Notes: generated by a model from the sequence alone, not told the origin. A stretch of 64,000 nucleotides of DNA from Ruania zhangjianzhongii (GCF_008000995.1 NZ_CP042828.1:2780882-2844881); one strand, 5' to 3'. Shown: positions 25,341-34,813, numbered from the stretch's first letter. Numbers and translations: made by a program.

Positions 25341-25901
25341 TCACTGCCCCACGCGGCCGTCGATGCACTCTCGCAACAGGTCGGCGTGCCCGCAGTGCCG
25401 CGCATACTCCTCGATCCGGTGCACCATCAGCTCCCGCACCGCGATGCCGTCGGCGCCGAGGCGCGCACCCAGATCCGGGTGCGCCGCTAGCGCAGCATCG
25501 GTGCGGGTCTGTTCCTCCTTGAGGGCGCTGTAGGCGGCGCGGACCACCGAGTCCTCGGCCAATGCGCCGTCGAAATCGCCGTCGGCGTACAGTCGGGGCT
25601 CCGGTTCTCCCTCGCAGATCCAGCCCCGCCAGTCGCGTTCCACCTCGGCCAGGTGTCGCAGCAGCCCGAGCAACGACATCGTCGATGGCGGAACCGACCG
25701 GCGGGCCAGCTGGGCGGCATCCAGTCCCGCGCACTTCATCAGCAGGGTGTTCCGGTAGTCGCTGAGGTAGTCCTGGTAGGTGGCCAGCTCACCGTCCGGA
25801 CTGACACCGTCGGTGTTGCGCGGGTCGTCGTCGGGATCGACCCACATGTCGGGAAAGACCGTCGCCTGGGTCCAACGTCGTTGTGGCTCCATAGGTGCCA
25901 T
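25341..25901 (-). CDS. DinB-family protein (DUF664)
   Basis: A 186-aa DUF664/DinB protein: WTQATVFPDMWVDPDDDPR, the metal helix MSLLGLLRHLAEVERDWRGWI and the C-terminal ELMVHRIEEYARHCGHADLLRECIDG, closely parallel to the DinB protein at 2231-2821. ATG 25892 is an alternative start (183 aa). Its 3' end abuts the truncated vapC, so whatever event removed the toxin also brought this gene in or spared it. The thiol-transferase role is only suggested by family. Confidence 0.85.
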   Translation of the reverse strand: MAPMEPQRRWTQATVFPDMWVDPDDDPRNTDGVSPDGELATYQDYLSDYRNTLLMKCAGLDAAQLARRSVPPSTMSLLGLLRHLAEVERDWRGWICEGEPEPRLYADGDFDGALAEDSVVRAAYSALKEEQTRTDAALAAHPDLGARLGADGIAVRELMVHRIEEYARHCGHADLLRECIDGRVGQ

Positions 25902-26005
25902 CGTGGGTCCAGCGCCGGCGCAGGGCAACGTGTTTGCCGTGGTCGAGGCGTGTGCCGGCACAAATTCAGGTGCACGCCGGCCCTGGCGTGGTGTCTGATC
26001 AGCAG

Positions 26006-26872
26006 ATGACTCTCGAGTTGAAGACACCCGCGGTCGACGAGCTGGGCGCAGTGGTGGCGGAACTGAGCCGGTGGCAGAGCGACGAGGCACCACTGCAGCT
26101 GCACCCGGGCGATATCGGCTGGTTCGAGCGCTATGGCACAGAAGCGACCGCCGCGGCTGTGCGCACCTGGAGCCAGGATGGGCAGCTCCTGGCCATCGGC
26201 TTGCTGGATGGGGCCGATCTGCTCCGGATGACACTGGCACCACAGGTTCATCGGGACCAGAGGCTCGCCGAAGCCATCGCCGCCGATATCGCCGATCCGG
26301 AGCGCGGCGTACTGCCGGTCGGCGCCGCCGTCGTCGAAGCACCAACGGCAGCGCTGGTCAAGGAGGTGCTGGCCGACCGCGGCTGGGCGATCGACGAACC
26401 GTGGACACCGCTGCGCCGAGACCTGGGCGAAGCGGTGGCGGACCCGGATCTCCGGGTGGAGGTGGTCGGTCCGGACCAGGCCTCGGACTGGGCAGCCATC
26501 GTGCGCTCCGCGTTCGGCTCCACCACGTTCACCGAGCAGCGATGGCACGCCATGTCAGCAGGAGTGGTGCACGCCGATGCGCAGAGCCTGCTCGGCTACG
26601 ACGACCAGGGCGCCGCCGTGGCGACGATCACGGTGTGGTCCGCGGGACCGGGACGGCCGGGGCTGATCGAACCGATGGGGGTGCACACCGAGCATCGCGG
26701 CCACGGCTACGGCCGGTCGATCACGGTGGCGGCCGCCAGGGCGCTGCGAGACCTCGGTGCCTCCAGCGCTCTCGTCTGTACCGAGAGCTCGCGAGTCGGC
26801 GCGGTAGCGACCTACCGGTCAGCGGGCTTCCAGCCGGATCCGGAACGCACCGATCGGCGTCGCGGGGCGTGA
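26006..26872 (+). CDS. GNAT-family acetyltransferase
   Basis: A 288-aa protein with a C-terminal GNAT domain. The acetyl-CoA motif is MGVHTEHRGHGYGRSITVAAARAL (RGHGYG), followed by SSALVCTESSRVGAVATYRSAGFQ. The N-terminal half looks like a degenerate first GNAT domain. A GTG five codons upstream (25991) is an alternative start. It ends 31 nt before the rifamycin-associated element, so it is outside the rph transcript. The acceptor is unknown. Confidence 0.85.
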   Translation: MTLELKTPAVDELGAVVAELSRWQSDEAPLQLHPGDIGWFERYGTEATAAAVRTWSQDGQLLAIGLLDGADLLRMTLAPQVHRDQRLAEAIAADIADPERGVLPVGAAVVEAPTAALVKEVLADRGWAIDEPWTPLRRDLGEAVADPDLRVEVVGPDQASDWAAIVRSAFGSTTFTEQRWHAMSAGVVHADAQSLLGYDDQGAAVATITVWSAGPGRPGLIEPMGVHTEHRGHGYGRSITVAAARALRDLGASSALVCTESSRVGAVATYRSAGFQPDPERTDRRRGA

Positions 26873-26903
26873 TCTCCTGCCGCTATCAGACTATGCCGCC
26901 TCT

Positions 26904-26925
26904 GGGGGCTTGTGGCAAGGCCCCC
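26904..26925 (+). promoter_or_regulatory. Rifamycin-associated element (RAE)
   Basis: GGGGCTTGTGGCAAGGCCCC (26905-26924) is a nearly perfect inverted repeat centred in the promoter region of rph. It matches the palindromic element known upstream of rifamycin-inactivating and rifamycin-protecting genes of actinobacteria, which governs rifamycin induction. It lies about 70 nt before the ATG, overlapping a potential -35 region, with GAGAAT (26935-26940) as a possible -10. Confidence 0.82.
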
Positions 26926-26993
26926 TGCCCGGGCGAGAATCCAGGGACTTATTCGGCCGAGGTGCCGGATGCGATGGAAAAAAGGGGTAATGG

Positions 26994-29624
26994 ATGACTG
27001 AGACGTACAGGGCCGCGACGGTCGCGGCCGAGAATGACCGCTACGTGCTGAGCCTGGGCGAGATCCGCCAGGAGCAGCTGCCGCTGGTCGGGGGCAAGGG
27101 CGCGAATCTGGGCGAGCTCTCCCCGGTCGACGGCGCAGACGTACCGGACGGGTACTGCGTCACCACCACGGCGTTCCGGGAAGTGCTCGCCGGGGCAGAT
27201 TGGCTCGCGGAACTGCTCGACGGCCTGGGGGAGGTAGAGGCTACCGATCATGAGGGCATCGGCGCGCTCAGTGCGCAGCTTCGCGACGGCGTCCGGCAAG
27301 CGGATCTGTCGGCGGACCTGGCCGAGGCGATCGTGGCCCCGCTGGTGCGGTTCGCTCCAGGCACGGCGTTCGCCGTGCGATCGAGCGCGACGGCGGAGGA
27401 CCTGCCGACGGCATCGTTCGCCGGCCAGCAGGACAGCTACCTGAACGTGATCGGCGCCGATGCGGTGCTCGCGCAGGTGCGCGCTTGTTGGGCCTCCCTC
27501 TTTACCGACCGAGCTGTCGCCTATCGGCTGCACCACGGCATCGACCACCGCGCGGTGACGATGGCCGTGGTGGTGCAGGAGATGGTCGCCGCAGATGCGG
27601 CCGGGGTCCTGTTCACCGCCGACCCGGTCACCTCGAATCGCACGGTGACCACCGTCGAGGCCGGCTTCGGCCTCGGCGAAGCACTGGTCTCCGGTCTGGT
27701 GAACCCGGACGTCTACCAGGTCACCGGCAGCGAGGTGACCACGCGGACAGTCGGGGTGAAGGCCCAGGCGAGCTACGCCGTCGACGGTGGTGGCACGCGC
27801 GAGGAGGCTCTTCCCCCGGACCACCAGACCAGCCGCGTGCTCACCGATGCCCAGGTACTGCAGCTGGCCGAGCTGGGCCGGCGGATCGAAGCACATTTCG
27901 GCCGCCCGCAGGACGTGGAGTGGTGCCTGGACGGCGAGCGCTTCCACATCGTGCAGAGCCGGCCGATCACCACGCTGTTCCCGATCCCGGAGACCGACAA
28001 GCCGGGCAACCGCGTGTACCTGTCCGTGGGCCACCAGCAGATGATGACCGATGCCATCAAGCCGCTCGGCCTGTCCTTCTGGCAGATGACCACACCGCGG
28101 CCGATGGCAGTCGCGGGTGGGCGGCTGTTCGTGGACGTCACCGATCGACTGGCGACGCCGACCACACGGGATGCACTCCTGGAGGGTATGGGCCGGTCCG
28201 ATCCGCTGATGCGGGATGCGCTCGAGACCGTACTGGCCCGGGAGGACTTCCTGCCGGAGGTGTCAGGCGAACCGGTCGAGGCGCTACCGCAGGATTCCCT
28301 GCCCCCGATCGATGCCGACCCCGATCTGGTGACCGAGCTGATCGGACGAGCCGAGGCTTCGCTCGCCGTTGCCGAACGAGAGATCGCGCAGGTCCGTGGC
28401 GCTGAGCTGTTCGACTTCATCCTGGCCGACTTTCCCGAGCTGCGGCAGCGGGTTTTCGATTCGGAGAGCCTGCAGGCGATCATGGCGGGGATCGGCGCCG
28501 CCTGGTGGCTGAACGAGAACCTGGGGGAGTGGCTGGGAGAAGAGAGCCCGGCAGATGCCCTCACGCAGTCGGCAGCGAACAACGTCACCTCCCAGATGGG
28601 CTTGGCATTGCTTGACGTCGCTGATGTGATCCGCCCGCATCCGGAGGTGGTGGCATTCCTGCGAGCGACCGCGGATGAGCAGTTCCTCGACCAGCTGCCG
28701 GACCTCTCGGGTGGTGAGCAGGCGCGGGCGGCGATCCAGGAGTACCTGGACAGCTACGGGATGCGCTGTATCGGGGAGATCGACCTCACCCGGCCGCGGT
28801 GGAGTGAGCAGCCGGCGGCACTGCTGCCAGCGATCCTGGCGAATGTGGACGCTTTCGAACCAGGCGAGGCGGAGCGCCGGTTCGAGGCCGGGCTGCAGGT
28901 GTCCCGAGCCAAGGAGCACGCCGTGCTCGAGCGCGTGCGTCTCCTGCCGGACGGCGAGGAGAAGGCTGCCCAGACGAAGCAGATGATCGACCGAGTGCGC
29001 GTGTTCACCGGCTATCGGGAGTACCCGAAGTACGGGATGATCAGCCGCTACTTCGTCTACAAGCAGGCGTTGATGCGCGAAGCGCAGGTTCTGGTGGACG
29101 AGGGAGTGCTCGCCGATGCCGAAGAGGTGTACTACCTGACGTTCGAGGAGTTCGCCGAGGCGGTGCGCTCACGCCGGGTCGACCACAGCCTGATTCGCTC
29201 GCGGGCGGCCGAGCACGCGGCTAGCGCGGCGCTCACCCCGCCGCGGGTACTGACCTCGGACGGTGAGTCGGTGCTGGGGCAGTACCGGCGGGAGGATCTG
29301 CCGGAGGGTGCGCTGCCCGGTCTGCCGGTGTCCGCCGGGACCGTGGAGGGTCGGGCCCGGGTAGTACGGGACGTGGCCGACGCCGACCTGGTGGCTGGGG
29401 ACATCCTGGTCACCGCCTTTACCGATCCGAGCTGGTCCCCGTTGTTCGTCACCATCGCCGGTCTGGTCACCGAGGTCGGCGGGCTGATGACCCACGGCGC
29501 TGTGGTCGCTCGGGAGTACGGCCTGACCGCCGTCGTCGGTGTGGAAGGCGCGACCGACCTGATCCGCGACGGCCAGCGCATCCGGGTGAACGGCACCACT
29601 GGCTACGTAGAGATTCTGTCCTGA
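26994..29624 (+). CDS. rph: Rifamycin-inactivating phosphotransferase
   Basis: An 876-aa dikinase-type enzyme that uses ATP to phosphorylate the ansa-chain C21 hydroxyl of rifamycins, releasing AMP and phosphate. The N-terminal ATP-grasp domain has VGGKGANLGEL and AVRSSATAEDLPTASFAGQ. The rifamycin-binding domain begins near NRVYLSVGHQQMMTDAIKPLGLSFW, a signature that separates Rph from PEP synthase. The swivelling phosphohistidine domain has GGLMTHGAVVAREYG with His834. The length matches the family (about 865 aa). An AAAGGGG site precedes the ATG and a rifamycin-associated element lies upstream. Confidence 0.93.
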   Translation: MTETYRAATVAAENDRYVLSLGEIRQEQLPLVGGKGANLGELSPVDGADVPDGYCVTTTAFREVLAGADWLAELLDGLGEVEATDHEGIGALSAQLRDGVRQADLSADLAEAIVAPLVRFAPGTAFAVRSSATAEDLPTASFAGQQDSYLNVIGADAVLAQVRACWASLFTDRAVAYRLHHGIDHRAVTMAVVVQEMVAADAAGVLFTADPVTSNRTVTTVEAGFGLGEALVSGLVNPDVYQVTGSEVTTRTVGVKAQASYAVDGGGTREEALPPDHQTSRVLTDAQVLQLAELGRRIEAHFGRPQDVEWCLDGERFHIVQSRPITTLFPIPETDKPGNRVYLSVGHQQMMTDAIKPLGLSFWQMTTPRPMAVAGGRLFVDVTDRLATPTTRDALLEGMGRSDPLMRDALETVLAREDFLPEVSGEPVEALPQDSLPPIDADPDLVTELIGRAEASLAVAEREIAQVRGAELFDFILADFPELRQRVFDSESLQAIMAGIGAAWWLNENLGEWLGEESPADALTQSAANNVTSQMGLALLDVADVIRPHPEVVAFLRATADEQFLDQLPDLSGGEQARAAIQEYLDSYGMRCIGEIDLTRPRWSEQPAALLPAILANVDAFEPGEAERRFEAGLQVSRAKEHAVLERVRLLPDGEEKAAQTKQMIDRVRVFTGYREYPKYGMISRYFVYKQALMREAQVLVDEGVLADAEEVYYLTFEEFAEAVRSRRVDHSLIRSRAAEHAASAALTPPRVLTSDGESVLGQYRREDLPEGALPGLPVSAGTVEGRARVVRDVADADLVAGDILVTAFTDPSWSPLFVTIAGLVTEVGGLMTHGAVVAREYGLTAVVGVEGATDLIRDGQRIRVNGTTGYVEILS

Positions 29625-29638
29625 CGCGAGAGGAAACT

Positions 29639-30583
29639 GTGTCCTTGGAGATTGTTCAACCCGCCTCGGCCGACGAGGCGATCAGGTGGCTCGCTGCCTC
29701 GCCGCCCCCGTTCGAGAGCCCCACCCAGCAGCGGTTCCGGAGGATGGAGCATCTGCAGCCCGCGTTCGAGCGTGGCCAGCGCCGGCCCGAATGGGTCTGG
29801 GCGGCCCTGGACGGCGGCGGGGAACCAGCCGCCGTGGTGGCCGGTCTGGGTCACGCCGACGGCCTGATCCTCGACTACTTCGGTGCCGCCGACCCCGCCG
29901 CACTGACCCCGGCGTTGCGCGCTGCCACGGCCGCAGCCCGCGAGTTTCCGGAGGCGGAAGCCTGCCTGTATGCACCACCGGGTCTGCCCGCAACTTCCGA
30001 GGAGGTCCGCGCTGTGGTGAGCGCCCTGGCCGAGGCCGGATGGCAGCTGTTGGTCGAGCGGTGCCACTACGAGTTCACGCCCGAACCCGGGTTGGCCGGG
30101 GACGACGCCAGCACGCTGCGGCTGGAGCAGCTGCACGGCCCGGACGATGCTCGGCTGATCGATCTGCAGCGAGAGATCATGCGCGAGACGCTCGATGCGC
30201 ATGATCGGGTACTCATCGAGCGTGACGGCCTCGAGGCGGCCACCCGCCAGGCGATGGAGGATGTCCTGGACGCTGATCCCTGGGAGTGCATCCACCTCGC
30301 CTACGCGGACGGCACCGGTCTGGAGGGTCCGGTGGGATTCGCGTCCTGGCGCGCGATGACCTCAGGTCGCGGCTACCTCGCGTTCGTCGGGGTAGCGCAG
30401 ACGGCCCGGGGCCACGGCTTCGGCCGCCAGCTGGTCACGCTCGCCACCGCCGGTCTGATCGCGGACGGTGCCACCACGCTGATCGCCGATACCGACCGGA
30501 CCAACTACCCGATGGTGCGCGCGTTCGCCGACGCCGGCTGGCCGGAGACGGAGACGCGGATGGACTTCACGCCGATCGGCTGA
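29639..30583 (+). CDS. GNAT-family acetyltransferase downstream of rph
   Basis: A 314-aa protein with a C-terminal GNAT domain: GYLAFVGVAQTARGHGFGRQLVTLA is the acetyl-CoA loop and IADTDRTNYPMVRAFADAGW the end of the fold. The N-terminal half (about 1-150) resembles a second, degenerate acetyltransferase domain. The start is GTG 29639, preceded by GAGAGG. It lies 14 nt after rph, so it is probably on the same rifamycin-inducible transcript. Its 3' end overlaps the convergent membrane-protein gene by 17 nt. Confidence 0.87.
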   Translation: MSLEIVQPASADEAIRWLAASPPPFESPTQQRFRRMEHLQPAFERGQRRPEWVWAALDGGGEPAAVVAGLGHADGLILDYFGAADPAALTPALRAATAAAREFPEAEACLYAPPGLPATSEEVRAVVSALAEAGWQLLVERCHYEFTPEPGLAGDDASTLRLEQLHGPDDARLIDLQREIMRETLDAHDRVLIERDGLEAATRQAMEDVLDADPWECIHLAYADGTGLEGPVGFASWRAMTSGRGYLAFVGVAQTARGHGFGRQLVTLATAGLIADGATTLIADTDRTNYPMVRAFADAGWPETETRMDFTPIG

Positions 30584-31553
30584 CCGGCGGCGCAGCTCGA
30601 TGGGACCGGCGAGCCTTGACGAAGGCGTCGATCGCATCGCCGATGCAGACCCCGACGATCCCGAACGCCACCAGGATGGTGACGATCTGTGCGACCTGAG
30701 CGCCGTCGTCGGGGATTCCTGCTAGCCACGGCTCGCTGTTCAGCAGCCGGCTCTGGGCCATCAGCCACAGCACGGGCACGGCGATGGCGAGGTTCAGGAT
30801 CGCCTTGACCGCGGCTCGGCGGTAGGTCCAGCGGTGGCGCAGATAGGCCCCCACGGCCACCGCCACCGACGCCACCATCAGCACGACCGCGCCGCCGGAC
30901 CACCACGGCCAAAGGCTGGGGTGCAGGAACGAGTGCCATTCGCCGCCGAGCCGGACGAGTCCGAACGCCTGGTCCCAGACGATCACGCCGATGGTGATCG
31001 CCGCCAGCACCACGGCGGAGACAGCATCGGAGAGCCGGACGCGGTAAGCCTGCGGCTCGGGCAGTCGGTCCGGTGTCCACGGTGTGGTCAGGTCTTCCTT
31101 GCTCGTTGCCGTGCTGCGTTCGATGACGGCGAAGACGAGAGTCGTCCAGAACGAGACGAGCAGGAACGCGCCGACGGTGCTGGCCCAGGTCGTGGAGACG
31201 ATCTCGCCCACCGGTGCACCGGCGAGGGTCTGACCCAGGGCGACGGCGAACGCGACGATGGGAGTGACGATCCAGAGCAGGAGCTTGAGCAGCCGCCACC
31301 AGAGGAGGAAGTAGCGCGGTCCGATCAGGTAGAGCGGTCGATCGGTGTAACTTGCGGCGAGCTTGTCCGGGTCGCCGAGATGCTCGAGCACGGCCCGTTC
31401 GGCTGCGGCCGGATCCTCACCGGCATCGGTGCGGGCTTCGATCTGGTCCTCGATCGAGGTGCGCAGCTCTGCGGCGAGGTCGGCCCGCTGGGCTTCTGGC
31501 ACTGTGCGCATCGCCGCATCGAGGTAGCGCTCGGTGAGGGTGGTGGTGTCCAT
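30567..31553 (-). CDS. HAAS/permease-prefix-type integral membrane protein
   Basis: A 328-aa protein. The N-terminal soluble domain MDTTTLTERYLDAAMRTVPEAQRADLAAELRTSIEDQIEAR, ending LEHLGDPDKLAASYTDRP, is the HAAS/permease-prefix domain typical of partners of PadR-like regulators. About six membrane segments follow, such as LLLWIVTPIVAFAVALG and VLMVASVAVAVGAYL. The ATG lies 1 nt after the padR stop, making a two-gene operon. It probably senses or modulates envelope conditions; the mechanism is unknown. Confidence 0.85.
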   Translation of the reverse strand: MDTTTLTERYLDAAMRTVPEAQRADLAAELRTSIEDQIEARTDAGEDPAAAERAVLEHLGDPDKLAASYTDRPLYLIGPRYFLLWWRLLKLLLWIVTPIVAFAVALGQTLAGAPVGEIVSTTWASTVGAFLLVSFWTTLVFAVIERSTATSKEDLTTPWTPDRLPEPQAYRVRLSDAVSAVVLAAITIGVIVWDQAFGLVRLGGEWHSFLHPSLWPWWSGGAVVLMVASVAVAVGAYLRHRWTYRRAAVKAILNLAIAVPVLWLMAQSRLLNSEPWLAGIPDDGAQVAQIVTILVAFGIVGVCIGDAIDAFVKARRSHRAAPPVSRSA

Positions 31554-31554
31554 C

Positions 31555-31890
31555 TCAGGTCTCCTGGGGGAGTGCGGTGATCGCTTCGGCAATGGCGCCG
31601 AACTCGTGGGTCAGGGCCGCGGCCAGGCGCTCGCCTGCGGCAGTGGTGCGGTAAAACTTGCGGGGCCGGGATTCGTCGGTGTTCCACTCGCTGCTGAGGT
31701 GACCCTGCTTCTCCAGGCGGCGCAGCAGCGGGTAGAGCGTGTTCGCATCAGTCTCGAAACCGCGCGCCTGCAGCTCTTCGAGCAGCCCGTAGCCGTAGCC
31801 GGGCCGGACGAGCAGTCGCAGGCAGGCAAGGACCACGGTGCCGCGGCGCAGCTCCTGCACATGCGTCTCGATCACTGACGGCTCGACCAT
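31555..31890 (-). CDS. PadR-family transcriptional regulator
   Basis: A 111-aa winged-helix PadR protein: RRGTVVLACLRLLVRPGYGYGLLEELQARGF, DANTLYPLLRRLEKQGHLSSEWN and RPRKFYRTTAAGERLAAALTHE. The short C-terminal helix is for dimerisation, giving the small PadR-s2 form. Its promoter overlaps a palindrome (31899-31923), and the ATG is predicted to be the first transcribed base, so autorepression is likely. The neighbouring HAAS membrane gene is the expected target. Confidence 0.92.
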   Translation of the reverse strand: MVEPSVIETHVQELRRGTVVLACLRLLVRPGYGYGLLEELQARGFETDANTLYPLLRRLEKQGHLSSEWNTDESRPRKFYRTTAAGERLAAALTHEFGAIAEAITALPQET

Positions 31891-31897
31891 ACTTCAC

Positions 31898-31927
31898 ACT
31901 ATACTGTGTGACACACACTATAGGCAA
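31898..31927 (-). promoter_or_regulatory. padR leaderless promoter and operator
   Basis: On the minus strand TTGCCT (31927-31922), 18 nt and TATAGT (31903-31898) end 7 nt before the padR ATG (31890). CTATACTGTGT (31899-31909) and ACACACTATAG (31913-31923) form an inverted repeat with one mismatch and a 3-nt centre, covering the -10 and spacer region. Confidence 0.65.
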
Positions 31928-32081
31928 TGGCACAGGTTAAATCGGCTCGCTGCGGAGGGGAGCTGATGGCCGTGACGGCCGGGGCCGGCCGCGGATCAGC
32001 CCTGCACGCAGAGGTTCTGATCTCAGGACGCTTCCGCTGAAGCGCCCGAGCCCGGGGGAGTGGGGGAGTAGCGGCGCTCGA

Positions 32082-32777
32082 TCAGGCCGGACGTACCGCG
32101 AGCTGGGTGCAGTCGAGCTCGAAGCCCAGCCGGGTCGCAACCGCGCGCGAGGCGCTGGTGGTGCTCAGCGTGCGCCAGCGCGCAATGCCGTGCCTCTCGA
32201 CCGCGAACCGAGCTGCTGCAGCAGCCACAGCGGTGGCGTAGCCACAACGACGCGCGTCCGGCGCGACGAGCACGCCGACATCAGCGGGGACGTCGTCGAA
32301 GACGGCGAGGTTCGCAGCGGCAACAGCACGCCCGGTACCGTCCTCGAGCAACCAGGCATTGGCGACGTCGGAGTCGAAACCGCTCTCGGACCAGTCGGCA
32401 GCGACGACGCGTCCGAGCAGCGCGTCGCGGACCTCGGCACCGCTGGCCGGACGTGCGGCGACGATCTCGGGGAGGAGCGAGGTGTGGTCCAGGAACGAAT
32501 GCTCGCTGGGCCCGAGCACCTGCCAACCCGGCAGTCGATCGGACCACCAGCACGGATCGAGCACTGTGTCGGCGTCTGGTGCCCACTGACGGACCTGTGA
32601 CGTCAGCGCCGGGGGAGCGGAGACGAAGCACCGGCCGTCACCTCGGACCGCGTAGACCCCGGGATAGCCAGCCAGCCGGAGTCCGTGCGTGACGACTCGC
32701 CCCGCCTCGGTGCCCACGGCGGGACCGAACAACGCAGCCCAGAAGCCGTCGAGACGGTGGCGGGTGTGCGAGTGCAT
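32082..32777 (-). CDS. GNAT-family acetyltransferase
   Basis: A 231-aa protein whose C-terminal half is a GNAT fold. VGVLVAPDARRCGYATAVAAAAARFA is the acetyl-CoA loop (RRCGYA), followed by TLSTTSASRAVATRLGFELD. The N-terminal part has GRCFVSAPPALTSQVRQW, as in the GCN5-like proteins whose first domain is degenerate. The acceptor is unknown. The 190 bases between it and padR hold only the padR promoter and a G/C-rich spacer. Confidence 0.83.
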   Translation of the reverse strand: MHSHTRHRLDGFWAALFGPAVGTEAGRVVTHGLRLAGYPGVYAVRGDGRCFVSAPPALTSQVRQWAPDADTVLDPCWWSDRLPGWQVLGPSEHSFLDHTSLLPEIVAARPASGAEVRDALLGRVVAADWSESGFDSDVANAWLLEDGTGRAVAAANLAVFDDVPADVGVLVAPDARRCGYATAVAAAAARFAVERHGIARWRTLSTTSASRAVATRLGFELDCTQLAVRPA

Positions 32778-32802
32778 AGGGGGAGTGAATCACAGTGCTC
32801 GC

Positions 32803-33690
32803 TCAGGCTCCGGTCACGATCCGGTCCAGCGCGGCGTAGCCGGCGGGCTCCCAGGTCGGTTTGCCACCGGCCCGGCCGAGCCTGCCGTTCGCGCCGATCT
32901 GGATCAGCACCAGGGCACGCAGGATGGCCCAGCCGCGGGCGCGAGTGATGGTCGCTTCGTCGGCCGCTGCATAGGCGTCGAAGAACGCGCCGGCGGCGCC
33001 GGCAGGCAGCAGAAGCCAGGCGGCGGCCAGATCCCAAGCGGGATCGCCCGCGCACAGGTCACCGAAGTCGAGCACCCCGGCGAGCCGGCCGTCCTGGACG
33101 ACGACGTTGGCCGGGTGCAGGTCGCCGTGCAGCCAGAGCGGTTCACCCGCCCAGGCCGGTGCGGCGACAGCCGCGCTCCACAGCTCTCGCAGTGTTCCGA
33201 CCTGCGGTGCGTCGGTGATCGGCTCGAAATGGCCGTCGACCGGCCCGACCTGGTCCAGGGGGAGGCCCCGGGGCGGGTTGACCGGGGCCTCGGGTGGCGC
33301 TTGCTGATGGAGTGCGGTGAGGAATCCGGCGAGGAGCTGTGCCGAGTCGGGCTCGCTGATCGGCGCGCGGTCGGCCGGTTCGCCGTGCACCCAGCGCACG
33401 ATGTTCCAGGTGTGTGCGAACAGGTCCGACGGCGTGCCGGCGTGCACCGGGACCGGCGTGGGTAGCGGGAGCCGGCCGGCGAATCGCAGCAGCCAGGTCT
33501 GCTCCCGGTGCAGCAGCTCCGGGGCCCGTTCGGTGCGGGGCAATCGCACCGCCAGGTGCTTGCCGAGCCGCCACTGCTGGTTGTCCCAGCCACCGTGCAC
33601 CTCGCGCAGCTCGAGGCCGGCAAGATCGGGGTGTTGTTCCTGCAGGAGGGCGCGCACCAGGTCCGTCTCGAACCGTACTGCGTCCAGCAT
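32803..33690 (-). CDS. APH-family phosphotransferase (aminoglycoside/choline kinase-like)
   Basis: A 295-aa kinase with the APH fold. The catalytic loop is LHGDLHPANVVV (about residue 182) and the Mg-binding segment is LDFGDLCAGDPAWDLAAAW (about 206). The N-lobe shows LAVRLPRTERAPELLHRE with the ATP-lysine position altered to Arg. The family phosphorylates aminoglycosides, macrolides, choline or sugars. Sequence alone does not show which, and a resistance role is not proven. Confidence 0.87.
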   Translation of the reverse strand: MLDAVRFETDLVRALLQEQHPDLAGLELREVHGGWDNQQWRLGKHLAVRLPRTERAPELLHREQTWLLRFAGRLPLPTPVPVHAGTPSDLFAHTWNIVRWVHGEPADRAPISEPDSAQLLAGFLTALHQQAPPEAPVNPPRGLPLDQVGPVDGHFEPITDAPQVGTLRELWSAAVAAPAWAGEPLWLHGDLHPANVVVQDGRLAGVLDFGDLCAGDPAWDLAAAWLLLPAGAAGAFFDAYAAADEATITRARGWAILRALVLIQIGANGRLGRAGGKPTWEPAGYAALDRIVTGA

Positions 33691-33745
33691 GGGCCTTCCG
33701 ATCCTCGGTGGAGCAGTCAGCGTAGCGCTGTGGCACAGTAGCCGG

Positions 33746-34813
33746 GTGCAGCCGTCGACCGCTGGACCGATCCCGTGGGTGACGTGGCTGCGGATCGTCG
33801 CCGTCTACGCAGTCGTGCTGATCCACACTGCCGGTCCGACTGCCGCTGGTGGTGGCTCGACCACGACTGTCGACGGGTGGGTGGCGCGGGCTCTCGATCT
33901 GCCGTTCATGTGGGCGGTGCCCGTCTTCGTGATGATCTCCGGTGCGCTCTCGCTGGATCCGGGTCGGTTCCGGGGGACCGGTGACTACCTGCGCAAAAGG
34001 GTCGCGCGGCTGGTGCCCGCGATCGTGTTCTGGAACGCCGCGTATCTGGTTTACCTCCTGGCGACGGCGGACGACTGGGGCCAGGGATGGCGTGACGCTC
34101 TCGGGCTGGTGCTCGCCGGGGAAGTGGCCCCACATCTGTACTTCTTCTGGATCGTGCTGGGGCTTTCGATCCTTACCCCTGTGCTTGTTCCGTGGCTGGC
34201 GGGCACGCGCCGTCGCACCTGGTTTATCGCCGCCGTCGCAGCCTGGTCCGTGCCGGTCCTGTCCACCTGGCCGCTGCTCCCGGGCGGAGAGTCGCTGGGC
34301 GTCCATACGGCAGCCTGGTCCTGGTGGATCCCGTACCTCGGGGCCTATCTGATGGGCTGGGCGCTGCGCGGGGTGCTGCTGCCGCGCTGGGCGATAGTTC
34401 CCGCCGCCGCGCTGGCCGTTGCCCTGATGGGTCTGCTGACCTGGCAGTGGAAGAACCCCGCGGCGCCGGAGTGGCTCGACCTCTGGTTCCCGGCGACCTA
34501 CTACGGGCTGACGGTGGCCGTCCTGTCCTGTCTGGTCCTGCTGCTGGCACAGACGCTCATTCGACCCGGTGGCATCGGGGGAGTGCTGACCGGGCCTGGG
34601 GTGATGCGCGTGGCGTCACCGGTGGGGTCAGCCACCTTGGGCATCTTCGCGCTGCACCTCCTGATCCTGAGCGCCGGAACGATGACCGGAATCCTCGGTG
34701 CGCCCGAGACCGCCTGGCCGATCTTGCTGCTGCGGTTCGCAGTCGTCAGCGTCGTCACGACGGCGGTGGTGCTGGTGGTGCGCAAGGTTCCGGTGGCGCG
34801 GCGGGTGCTGTGA
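33746..34813 (+). CDS. Membrane acyltransferase family 3
   Basis: A 355-aa integral membrane protein of the acyltransferase-3 (OafA/NodX-like) family. The first helix carries RIVAVYAVVLIHTAGP with the conserved membrane His, followed by VPVFVMISGALSL and about nine more hydrophobic segments. Such enzymes O-acetylate or acylate cell-surface carbohydrates. GTG 33746 was chosen because it precedes the first helix directly. It is divergent from the APH-type kinase with a 55-nt gap. Confidence 0.85.
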   Translation: MQPSTAGPIPWVTWLRIVAVYAVVLIHTAGPTAAGGGSTTTVDGWVARALDLPFMWAVPVFVMISGALSLDPGRFRGTGDYLRKRVARLVPAIVFWNAAYLVYLLATADDWGQGWRDALGLVLAGEVAPHLYFFWIVLGLSILTPVLVPWLAGTRRRTWFIAAVAAWSVPVLSTWPLLPGGESLGVHTAAWSWWIPYLGAYLMGWALRGVLLPRWAIVPAAALAVALMGLLTWQWKNPAAPEWLDLWFPATYYGLTVAVLSCLVLLLAQTLIRPGGIGGVLTGPGVMRVASPVGSATLGIFALHLLILSAGTMTGILGAPETAWPILLLRFAVVSVVTTAVVLVVRKVPVARRVL

